From NCBI GenBank assembly GCA_937907585.1, contig CALCVH010000173.1, positions 1 through 12,870 on the forward strand: a stretch of DNA of 12,870 nucleotides. The letters are read 5' to 3'. The translations under genes and the position numbers were made by a program. The DNA is from an uncultured Bacillota bacterium (GTDB lineage Bacteria; Bacillota_I; Bacilli_A; Izemoplasmatales; UBA1188). The notes below the pieces were generated by a model that made no database searches, had not been told where the DNA came from, and saw only the letters and a list, made by a program, of their open reading frames with translations. Below, in pieces: positions 1-6,579 of this stretch; position 1 is the stretch's first letter; the number at the start of each line of letters is the position of its first letter.

Positions 1-2701
1 CTCTACCCTTGCTTGTATGATTAGGATAATATGGTCTACATCTTAAATCACACTTATTATTACAAGCGCCACATAGATCATCATGGCTATACATAAGTTC
101 AGCTTCTGTAATCGCAGGGTTTATTTTATAAGCCGCTAAAACTTTACAATCAGCGTGATATTTCATAAATGATTTACAGTGTTTTAAAGCGCATATCTTT
201 GAACAGTAGAATGTCTTAGATTCATCACTTTCTAGTAACATCTTATCTGTAACATCTGCGAAACATAATCTTCCATCTGTAAAATGTTTATTTTCAATTT
301 CATTATCATTTTTAGTTACTCTATTGAATACCTTTCCACAGGTATTACATTTACAGTTTTTGATATTGATTTCAGTCATTCTAGTATATCTATGACCTTT
401 ATATTCAATCTCATGAGATAGTTCACAATCACAGTAGATGTTTTGAATCTTATCTTCGATGCTTCCTTCTTTATCGATTAGGCTATATCTTTCTTTTTCT
501 ATAATCTTAACGTTTCCACATAATGGGCACTGAATCGCAGCCATCTTTTCATTTGAACTTCCTGAAATGATAGTCGCATCATTGCTGTTGGAATTCATAA
601 TTCCTATAGATGTTAGATAAGGAAGAGCGAATCCTTCTAGTTCATTTAACATAGCTAAAGAATAGATATAGACTTCTTTTGCTTGGCCTAATCTATCTAC
701 TCTACCTATTCTTTGGTTCATCGCTAATGGGTTTGGTGTAATAGAAAAATTCACAACTACATTACCGCTTTGTAAGTTGATTCCTTCAGTGAATTTTTCA
801 GTTTCACATACTAATATAGCGTTATTTGATTTATCGTATCTATCCTCTATAGCCTTAGAACTATCATCTGTTGAATAGATAACTCTATTCTTATATTCGC
901 TTCTATTTAATTCATTTCTAAATGCTAATAAGAATTCTCTTTCATATTTGATAGTTTCATAATCAAAGAATATAACTATCTTTTCGTTTGGATGATTCTT
1001 AAAAATCTTATAAAGATATTCAAGCTTTAAACTAAACGCATCTTTAGTTCCTCTAGCGTATGGAATTAAATAGTTTTCTATATCATCGCTAGTGCTCTTT
1101 AATGATTCATTTAAGAATGATAATACTCCTTGTTTTCTATATCCATTTATAGGAGTATCATCACAAACAGTTTTTATTATTGAATCGATAAGTAAAGAAC
1201 TCATCGCTATTTGCGTTGTGTATCCTTCAGGTTTATATAATCTAGAATATTCTTCAATAGAATATGGCTTATTCTCGTTCTTTCTATATATAACTTCTTT
1301 TGATGGATCTATTACTTTAGAATAATCATATAATTTATCATAATCAACTGTAATAGTTCTTCCGTTAAAGTCAACTACATCCTTTTTGCCTGATGCCATT
1401 TTATTAGATGAAACAAAGTAGATGTTTTTAACGAACATGTTTCGTTTAGTTTTTTGCAAACTCTTCTTGCTTTGTCTAACCATTATCGGTCTTAAAACAG
1501 CGTTATGATAAGCGTTAGCGATATCTTTTGAAATTGCTTCATTGATATCTTTACCATCATCTGTTTCTGGATAAGTTTCTAAAAACTGATTAACATATAC
1601 AATCTTTTTATCTAATTCTTCTGCGCCAAGCGCTTTATAACTATCAAGTTTTTTAGCGTTAGATAAATATTCTTCAAACTTGTTTTTATAATCATTTTCT
1701 ACTTCGCTAATTTTAACGTGCTTGATGAATTCCATTACTGTTTTAGATTTTCTACATACAATCTCATAATAGTAATTTCTTTCTTTTTTGTATTCTTTAG
1801 ATAAATCTTTTTCACTAGTCTTCTTAAAATCGCTTGGATTTCCGCCTTTACATCTGATGAAATACCAGAGTTTAAACATCTTTTCAAGATTGCCTGAATG
1901 AGGAGTTGCGGATAAGAGTAAACAGTATCCGTTATTATTATCTCTTTTTGTACGCATGAGTAAAGATAGAATATATAAAGCGTTTGTGTAATCAACTGAC
2001 TCATCACTGCTTCTATCTAGGCAAAGATTGTGTGCTTCATCTACAATAATCGCATCAAAAATATATGAACCAAATGAACTATCCCAAGTTGAAAAGTTTT
2101 CTAGTGAAATTAGTAGAGGCTTAATTGGTCTAGTTCCTTCTTTATCAAGTTCACCCAATTCACCTTTTTTAGAAACATAAATATTTCCAACACCTAAGCC
2201 AAATTTAACTTCAAGTGTATATTTCCAGTGATCAATTAAGTGTTCAGGAACAACTACTAGTAAGCTTCTTACAAGATTACGAGCGCATAGTTCAGATAGA
2301 ACTACACCAGCTTCATAAGTCTTACCAGCGCCAACCACATCCGCGAGTAGTCCAAATCCTCTTAATCTTTGAAGAAATCTTTTAGCAGCTCTTCTTTGAT
2401 GGCTTAGTATTACGTTTCCGTTGATATGGATACCTGGTTCTTCCTTAATTCCATATTCACATCCATCATTTCTTCTATAGCCTTCAACCGATATTTTTAA
2501 ATGATCAAAATCATCAATACGGTCTAATTCTTCCGCATTGAGTGATACATCATTCATTTCTTTATTGTATTGATATCTACTACCTTCCGCTATTTTATTA
2601 GCTTCTGTTTCTTTATTTGATTTAAATGGATTACCAGTGAAATCATATCTAACTTTCTTAGTAGTAGTTTCAGTTTTTTGAATATTGTCTTTCTTTTCCA
2701 T
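1..2701 (-). CDS. SNF2/RapA-like DEAH helicase with Cys-rich C-terminal region (partial, 3' end beyond left edge)
   Basis: The minus-strand frame is open from ATG at 2699-2701 to the left edge, giving 900 residues without a stop; the C-terminus is missing. It is a superfamily 2 ATPase of the HepA/RapA branch of SNF2. Motifs in order are motif I DVVGAGKT (121-128), motif Ia around LLVVVPEHLIDHW (147-159), DEAH (221-224), motif III SATPHSGN (264-271), lobe 2 IVIFFDYE (575-582), motif V with TEGINLQ (638-644), and motif VI QRIGRVDRLGQ (663-673). Lobes 1 and 2 are separated by about 290 mostly charged, helical-looking residues. After motif VI come at least sixteen cysteines, including CPLC (725-728), CDC (757-759), CKCNTC (783-788), CSKIC (833-837) and CGACNNKCDLRC (877-888), probably zinc-binding. 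It starts 3 nt after the stop of the Hsp70-like gene and has no strong SD of its own, so translational coupling is likely. Family members translocate on double-stranded nucleic acid and remodel bound protein. The specific role is unknown. Confidence 0.9.
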   Translation of the reverse strand, partial: MEKKDNIQKTETTTKKVRYDFTGNPFKSNKETEANKIAEGSRYQYNKEMNDVSLNAEELDRIDDFDHLKISVEGYRRNDGCEYGIKEEPGIHINGNVILSHQRRAAKRFLQRLRGFGLLADVVGAGKTYEAGVVLSELCARNLVRSLLVVVPEHLIDHWKYTLEVKFGLGVGNIYVSKKGELGELDKEGTRPIKPLLISLENFSTWDSSFGSYIFDAIIVDEAHNLCLDRSSDESVDYTNALYILSLLMRTKRDNNNGYCLLLSATPHSGNLEKMFKLWYFIRCKGGNPSDFKKTSEKDLSKEYKKERNYYYEIVCRKSKTVMEFIKHVKISEVENDYKNKFEEYLSNAKKLDSYKALGAEELDKKIVYVNQFLETYPETDDGKDINEAISKDIANAYHNAVLRPIMVRQSKKSLQKTKRNMFVKNIYFVSSNKMASGKKDVVDFNGRTITVDYDKLYDYSKVIDPSKEVIYRKNENKPYSIEEYSRLYKPEGYTTQIAMSSLLIDSIIKTVCDDTPINGYRKQGVLSFLNESLKSTSDDIENYLIPYARGTKDAFSLKLEYLYKIFKNHPNEKIVIFFDYETIKYEREFLLAFRNELNRSEYKNRVIYSTDDSSKAIEDRYDKSNNAILVCETEKFTEGINLQSGNVVVNFSITPNPLAMNQRIGRVDRLGQAKEVYIYSLAMLNELEGFALPYLTSIGIMNSNSNDATIISGSSNEKMAAIQCPLCGNVKIIEKERYSLIDKEGSIEDKIQNIYCDCELSHEIEYKGHRYTRMTEINIKNCKCNTCGKVFNRVTKNDNEIENKHFTDGRLCFADVTDKMLLESDESKTFYCSKICALKHCKSFMKYHADCKVLAAYKINPAITEAELMYSHDDLCGACNNKCDLRCRPYYPNHTSKGR

Positions 2702-2704
2702 ATT

Positions 2705-4663
2705 CTAACCCATATATTCCGATTCAAATGAATCAACACCATTTAAGATGATACTTACACCTTTTTTATCTATATAGCCATAACTATTACGTACATTCAC
2801 AAGTTCTACACCAGGATAAACTTTTCCTTCTTCAGTAACATCTAAATATACATAAACATCATAACCAAGATTTAAATCATATTGTTTAACACCATTTTTT
2901 AGTATATTAAAACTTGGTTTATCATTAGCGCCAGCTATAAGTTTTAAATCATATAAATTTTTTAATTTTTCATAAGTGCTTTTATCAGTGATCTTTATTA
3001 CAGTCTTCCTATCAGCGTTTGGCACATCATAACTGATAATACCACTATGTTTTCTTGAATTAATTTCCGATTGTGTAACGTTCATAGAATAGATTGGTAA
3101 AGCTGAATTACAATAAGCTATTCTAGTTTGTGGGCTGAATACTCCTGAAGCATTCTTATTTCCGCCTAGATAGAACCTATACATTCCATTTATTCTTTGA
3201 CCAGTAGTAATACTGGTTCCTTTTTCAATAAAGATTTCATAATAAACATATCTACTTATTGTTTGATAGTTTCTTTGAGTATGTGTTACTTCTGTTCCAT
3301 ATGTTAAACTGAAGACAGTTTCAATATCGTATTTTTCAGTAAACGCTAAAGATGCGCCCATCGCCGCAGCGTATGTGGAATCATCTTTTTTAGTAATATT
3401 CAAGTATGAACTATCATCAGTATCTATATCGATCATATGAACTTTGATATATCTATCTTTTCCTTTTTCTATTTTTTTCTTAAAATAGTCAAACAGTCCA
3501 TATGTCTCTATTCCACCACCCGCAATAATCACCTTAGTAACATCTTTATTTCCAATATATTTAAGCTCACTTTCAATATAGTTAAGTAGCTTTTTAGCGA
3601 CTCCTTTATTTCCAGTAATGCCTATCGCTTCAGCTAATTGTTCTGATGAATAGATATGGCTAATATTTACTTCAGATGGAATATTGATTGGAGCTTCAAA
3701 TCCAGCACCTTGTGATGATATCAGTTTCTTAGTCATCTTGATATTTTCAGATAATATATATTGTTTTCCAACGGATATCTCTTCATTATTAGAACTATCA
3801 GTTCCAAATAATACTCTTTTTGAAACTACATTCTTTAAACTATCTGAAATCGCTCTATCGATATCGTTTCCACCGATTCTTTCAGGATCTTTATGTCCTT
3901 CTTTACCTTCAACATAGATTGCGACTTTACCATCTTTATCATTTACAGAAGCTTTTAATACGCTTATGTTTTGATCTCCAATTTCAAATACCAATACCTT
4001 ATCATCTTTATCAATCAAATTTGTATGATAAGCGATAGCGCAAATCGCTCTAGTAGAATCTATTTTATAATCAACCTTTTTGTTGAATGCTTCTTCAATT
4101 ATTCTAATTAATTCACTTCTATATGTTTTACCACTTGAAATAGGGTAAACTACACATAGTTCTATGTCAAAACTACTATCTAGTTGTTGTTTAATCATAA
4201 GAGATAGATATCTAAAATAATTAACGCATACTTCTCTTGGAGTTAAATTAGCAGTAAATGTATCCTTACTCTTTTCTAGTTTGTTTAAACTCTCTCTATC
4301 AGTAGTTTCAGGAAAATAGTATTTAGGAAATACTTTTTTATTATAAAAATAATCTTTATTGTTTAAAAATACACTATCTGACATTCCTGATGGCTTACTT
4401 AATAAAGACATTAGTTCTTTAATTTTAACTATGGTTGAAGATGTAGAGTTAAACCCATTATTAACATCATTCGCATATACCCAAGTTTTAGTTTCTTCTT
4501 CATATCTAGCGATTGAAGAGAAATTCTTTCTTATAACTTTATTTAATTCAACAATTTTACCAATATATGTTTTAAACCTAAACCCATTCTTCTCTCTATA
4601 TGAAAACGCAATTTTAGTTGTGTCATTTCCTAAATCAATAGATACAACAGTTTTAATAGGCAT
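2705..4663 (-). CDS. Hsp70/actin-like ATPase, DnaK-type nucleotide-binding domain with diverged phosphate-2 loop
   Basis: This encodes 652 residues from ATG at 4661-4663. I chose this start over the in-frame TTG at 4685-4687 because GGGGG (4673-4677) sits 9 nt upstream and the Hsp70 phosphate-1 motif follows at once. The actin-fold motifs are present in order: phosphate-1 IDLGNDTTKI (9-18), a strand-turn VVYPISSG (171-178) where Hsp70 has its second nucleotide-binding strand, phosphate-2 VFEIGDQNISV (225-235), the Hsp70-specific GGNDID (264-269), a SENIK helix (305-309) where Hsp70 has its ERAK helix, adenosine motif VIIAGGGIETYG (378-389), and YAAAMGASLA (431-440). Residues 442-652 look beta-rich and match no substrate domain I recognise, and there is no evident helical lid or EEVD tail. 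Phosphate-2 replaces the usual D-L-G-G-G-T with E-I-G-D-Q-N, so hydrolysis may be altered. It is probably cytoplasmic and co-transcribed with the SNF2 helicase. A plasmid actin (ParM/Alp) is less likely given the length and the GGNDID motif. Confidence 0.82.
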   Translation of the reverse strand: MPIKTVVSIDLGNDTTKIAFSYREKNGFRFKTYIGKIVELNKVIRKNFSSIARYEEETKTWVYANDVNNGFNSTSSTIVKIKELMSLLSKPSGMSDSVFLNNKDYFYNKKVFPKYYFPETTDRESLNKLEKSKDTFTANLTPREVCVNYFRYLSLMIKQQLDSSFDIELCVVYPISSGKTYRSELIRIIEEAFNKKVDYKIDSTRAICAIAYHTNLIDKDDKVLVFEIGDQNISVLKASVNDKDGKVAIYVEGKEGHKDPERIGGNDIDRAISDSLKNVVSKRVLFGTDSSNNEEISVGKQYILSENIKMTKKLISSQGAGFEAPINIPSEVNISHIYSSEQLAEAIGITGNKGVAKKLLNYIESELKYIGNKDVTKVIIAGGGIETYGLFDYFKKKIEKGKDRYIKVHMIDIDTDDSSYLNITKKDDSTYAAAMGASLAFTEKYDIETVFSLTYGTEVTHTQRNYQTISRYVYYEIFIEKGTSITTGQRINGMYRFYLGGNKNASGVFSPQTRIAYCNSALPIYSMNVTQSEINSRKHSGIISYDVPNADRKTVIKITDKSTYEKLKNLYDLKLIAGANDKPSFNILKNGVKQYDLNLGYDVYVYLDVTEEGKVYPGVELVNVRNSYGYIDKKGVSIILNGVDSFESEYMG

Positions 4664-4728
4664 AAGTTGAATCCCCCAAAAATACAAATAGTCAGTTTTA
4701 TATATTCATATATAAACACGTCTCTATA

Positions 4729-4757
4729 ATTATAGTCTAAAAACATTTCTATTTAAA
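4729..4757 (-). promoter_or_regulatory. Predicted sigma-A promoter of the Hsp70-like/SNF2 operon
   Basis: On the minus strand a perfect -10 box TATAAT (4729-4734) lies 17 nt from a 4/6 -35 box TTTAAA (4752-4757). Transcription would start near 4722, leaving a leader of about 58 nt before the ATG at 4663, with GGGGG (4673-4677) as the ribosome binding site. The surrounding DNA (4664-4945) is extremely AT-rich and I see no gene or structured RNA in it, so chance matches are possible. The perfect -10 and the 17-nt spacing are the main support. Confidence 0.5.
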
Positions 4758-4775
4758 GAAGAAAATCTTCTTTAA
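4753..4775. promoter_or_regulatory. Perfect 10-bp inverted repeat over the -35 region of the Hsp70-like operon
   Basis: TTAAAGAAGA (4753-4762) and TCTTCTTTAA (4766-4775) are exact reverse complements separated by AAA. The left arm overlaps the predicted -35 box of the Hsp70-like/SNF2 promoter. No U-tract follows on either strand, so it is not an ordinary terminator. A repressor operator is the simplest reading; a 5' hairpin made from a more upstream start is an alternative. AT-rich spacers produce such repeats by chance more easily than mixed sequence does. Confidence 0.4.
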
Positions 4776-4938
4776 TTAGATTATTGGATAAAATTTAGCC
4801 TTATTTTAACAAGAAAAACCCATTTTTTAATATATTTTATAATTAAATATTTAGAAAAAACGCTATACGTTATATAGGTATTTTTTTATCATTTATTTAA
4901 AAAATATAATATTGCATAAAATCATATTTTTTTGAAAA

Positions 4939-4967
4939 AATAAAAATAGACCAGTTTCCTGATCTAT
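4939..4967 (-). terminator. Intrinsic terminator of the toxin-antitoxin operon, overlapping the toxin stop codon
   Basis: Read on the minus strand, ATAGATCAG (4967-4959) pairs with CTGGTCTAT (4954-4946), nine pairs including one U-G wobble, around a GAAA tetraloop (4958-4955). A run of Ts interrupted by one A follows (4945-4939). The toxin stop TAG (4964-4966) lies inside the 5' arm, so the last codons and the hairpin share DNA. Confidence 0.8.
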
Positions 4968-5233
4968 ATATCAAATGCTTCTTTACTATGCCCTATAGCA
5001 ATTACTAATATCAATAGTCTATCGTCTTCAATTTTACAAATAATTCTATAATCGCCGATCCTATACCTCCACTCTCCTACCCTATTTGCGCTTAATGGTT
5101 TGCCATGAAGCCTTGGATCAGTAGTTCCTTCTATGTTTTTCTTTAACCATAAAAGAATAATTTTTTGTGTATAAATATCTAATTTCTTTAATTGTTTTTT
5201 AGCGAATTTAGTAAATTCTATATGATATCTCAT
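4964..5233 (-). CDS. RelE/ParE-superfamily toxin of a type II toxin-antitoxin module
   Basis: This 89-residue basic protein has the typical size and layout of RelE/YafQ-like toxins, which mostly cleave mRNA on the ribosome; the ParE branch instead poisons gyrase. The N-terminal strand YHIEFTKFAKKQLKKL (3-18) leads into two helices. Then comes RLHGKPL (41-47), and a core strand stretch GEWRYRIGDYRII (53-65) with conserved basic residues R56, R58 and R63. The C-terminal strand ends in AIGHSKEAF (79-87), with H82 at the usual family position. The start ATG overlaps the antitoxin stop in an ATGA (5230-5233), the common arrangement for antitoxin-first modules. The RelE-like ribonuclease reading fits the RLHGKPL and GHSKE motifs better than ParE, but this is inferred from sequence pattern alone. 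Confidence 0.9.
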   Translation of the reverse strand: MRYHIEFTKFAKKQLKKLDIYTQKIILLWLKKNIEGTTDPRLHGKPLSANRVGEWRYRIGDYRIICKIEDDRLLILVIAIGHSKEAFDI

Positions 5234-5448
5234 AATCCAATTTCCTTAATTAGTTCATCTAACGAATAAGTCTCTGGATTATTTTCATATTCTTTTAAAG
5301 CTCTATCAGTTAAAGCGATGTCATATTCATCTTCGATTTTTTCAAAAAAAGTTTTTTTAATAATATCACTTAAATTAGTACCATTTAATTTCGCGTACGC
5401 TTCCGCAAGTTTGCGTTCTTCATCTGTCATTCTAATAGAAATTACCAT
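5230..5448 (-). CDS. RelB-type ribbon-helix-helix antitoxin
   Basis: The protein has 72 residues. Residues 1-43 fit a ribbon-helix-helix DNA-binding domain: strand VISIRMTDEE (2-11) followed by helices LAEAYAKLNG (14-23) and NLSDIIKKTFFEKI (25-38). The acidic C-terminal part (about 44-72, with YSLDELIKEIGL at the end) is the segment that RelB/DinJ-type antitoxins wrap around their toxin. It is first in the operon and overlaps the toxin gene by 4 bp. The start ATG (5446-5448) is preceded by GAGAGGA as ribosome binding site. A perfect palindrome 17 nt upstream of the start is the likely autoregulatory operator. The stop is TGA, which shows that TGA is not read as tryptophan here. Confidence 0.9.
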   Translation of the reverse strand: MVISIRMTDEERKLAEAYAKLNGTNLSDIIKKTFFEKIEDEYDIALTDRALKEYENNPETYSLDELIKEIGL

Positions 5449-5465
5449 ATTATTTTCCTCTCTTT

Positions 5466-5484
5466 TGTATTACATTGTAATACA
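5466..5484. promoter_or_regulatory. Palindromic operator of the toxin-antitoxin operon
   Basis: TGTATTACA and TGTAATACA are exact reverse complements around a single central T, forming a 19-bp palindrome. It covers the predicted -10 box and lies just upstream of the antitoxin ribosome binding site. RelB-type ribbon-helix-helix antitoxins bind such palindromes, alone or with toxin, to repress their own operon. That this antitoxin binds here is an inference. Confidence 0.7.
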
Positions 5485-5501
5485 TTTAATTAAAATGTTT
5501 A
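5474..5501 (-). promoter_or_regulatory. Predicted promoter of the toxin-antitoxin operon
   Basis: On the minus strand TACAAT (5474-5479) is a 5/6 match to the -10 box, with TAAACA (5496-5501, 4/6) as the -35 box after 16 nt. The -10 box lies inside the palindromic operator, which would let bound antitoxin block RNA polymerase. Confidence 0.5.
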
Positions 5502-5505
5502 TCTT

Positions 5506-5540
5506 TTTTTAAAAAGACATGCGCCATTTAACGCATGTCT
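5506..5540 (-). terminator. Intrinsic terminator of the exporter/YegP operon
   Basis: On the minus strand AGACATGCG (5540-5532) pairs perfectly with CGCATGTCT (5523-5515) across an 8-nt loop. A run of Ts follows (5515-5511), then As. It lies 18 nt after the stop of the YegP-motif gene and separates that operon from the toxin-antitoxin promoter. Confidence 0.82.
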
Positions 5541-5558
5541 ATATGTACTATAAAGTGT

Positions 5559-6560
5559 TTAGTTTACTTTTGCGAGAGTTGCGAAAGCTGAAACTGAATT
5601 AGCCGCAGATATAGCGTTAGTTTTAGAATCATATGATTCGCCAACAACTAAACATCTACCACTCTTAGCGTATAATTTGAATTGGAATTTTCCATTCTTA
5701 TCTTGAACTACATAGAACTTGCCTTGAGTAACAGCTTCTTTAAATGAATCAATTTGTTGTAATAAAGAATCTTTAGTCTTGTAAGACATAGAACTACACA
5801 ATACTTTACCATTAGACGCAACTAATCTGAATTCTACTTCATTTTCTCCATCGAATCCGTCTTCGTCAAATAGAATCTTTCCGCCTTCTTTATTATCCTG
5901 TTTTTCGATTTTGATTTCTTCCATTAAGTGTTGTGGATCTTCTTCTAATACTTCGATAGTAGAATTTAAAGCGAATTTCTTAAATGATTCAATAGCGCTT
6001 TGTGCTCTATCTTTTGAGTTATAGTTCGCAGATACCGCTAAGAGTCTCTTGTTTACTGCGTATAACTTGAATTGGAATAAATTATGTTTGTCTTTATAGA
6101 TTGTAAAGTTACCTGTTTCAACATTCTTTTTAACTGTTTCAATAGCGTCTTTAGCGCCTTTTAAAGCTGTATAAAGTTCAGATGTAACTAATACTTCACC
6201 ATTAGAAGCTTTTAACCTATATAGATACATATCACCTACGCTAAATACTTCATATTTACCAGGCCTAGTTGAAGTTTCTTGTTTTGGTTCTTCTTTTGGA
6301 GCTGGTTTTTCTTCTGCCTTAGGAGCTGGTTTAGGTGCTTCTTTAGTTGGAGCTTGAGTTGTAGTTTGAACTGGAGCTTCTTTTTTAACTTCATTAGTTT
6401 CAACCTTTTTAGGTTCTGGTTTTGGTTCCTCTTTTTTAGGAACTGATACTGAAGCTACGATAGATTCTTTTTTAGGCTGTTCAGTTTGAACAGGCTTTTT
6501 CTCTACTTGTGCCTCTTCTTTCTTTTTGTTTTTCTTCTTAAATAAATTCTTAAAACACAT
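5559..6560 (-). CDS. YegP-like (DUF1508/UPF0339) repeat protein with Lys/Pro/Glu-rich N-terminus
   Basis: The protein has 333 residues. Residues 1-100 are low-complexity, rich in Lys, Glu and Pro (PKPEP, PKPAP, KPAPKEEPK), and begin with the basic MCFKNLFKKKNKKK; no signal peptide or membrane segment is visible. Four YegP-like motifs follow as two tandem pairs, at about 101-147, 151-197, 238-278 and 281-327. Each has the pattern F-x-(F/Y)-(K/R)-L-x-A-x-(N/S)-(G/K), a strand ending in S-x-x-Y, and an amphipathic helix. The pairs are joined by an acidic linker (about 205-237). YegP domains are small alpha-beta folds without a defined biochemical role, so I give no function. The gene follows the second ABC subunit after 19 nt with its own SD (AGAGGAGA), so it is the last gene of the exporter operon. 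The N-terminal tail may tether or space the folded part, which is speculative. Confidence 0.82.
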   Translation of the reverse strand: MCFKNLFKKKNKKKEEAQVEKKPVQTEQPKKESIVASVSVPKKEEPKPEPKKVETNEVKKEAPVQTTTQAPTKEAPKPAPKAEEKPAPKEEPKQETSTRPGKYEVFSVGDMYLYRLKASNGEVLVTSELYTALKGAKDAIETVKKNVETGNFTIYKDKHNLFQFKLYAVNKRLLAVSANYNSKDRAQSAIESFKKFALNSTIEVLEEDPQHLMEEIKIEKQDNKEGGKILFDEDGFDGENEVEFRLVASNGKVLCSSMSYKTKDSLLQQIDSFKEAVTQGKFYVVQDKNGKFQFKLYAKSGRCLVVGESYDSKTNAISAANSVSAFATLAKVN

Positions 6561-6579
6561 ATTCTCTTGTCTCCTCTAC

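Noticed and set aside
1735..2007. Minus-strand open frame of 90 codons inside the helicase gene
   Set aside because: It lies in a different frame within the SNF2 helicase, whose own frame is open and carries DEAH and motif III across the same bases.
4359..4670. Plus-strand open frame of 103 codons opposite the Hsp70-like gene
   Set aside because: It is antisense to a gene with clear conserved motifs, has no ribosome binding site I can see and no recognisable protein pattern. The other plus-strand open frames (for example 1092-1325, 3684-3917, 6887-7096, 8619-8933, 11427-11633) are rejected for the same reason.
4685..4687. TTG start for the Hsp70-like protein, eight codons upstream
   Set aside because: The ATG at 4661-4663 has GGGGG at proper spacing and begins directly before the phosphate-1 motif; the extra residues are not family-like.
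4664..4945. Possible small RNA or riboswitch in the AT-rich spacer
   Set aside because: Apart from the promoter, the inverted repeat and the toxin-side terminator, I found no conserved-looking stems, GC-rich core or coding frame.
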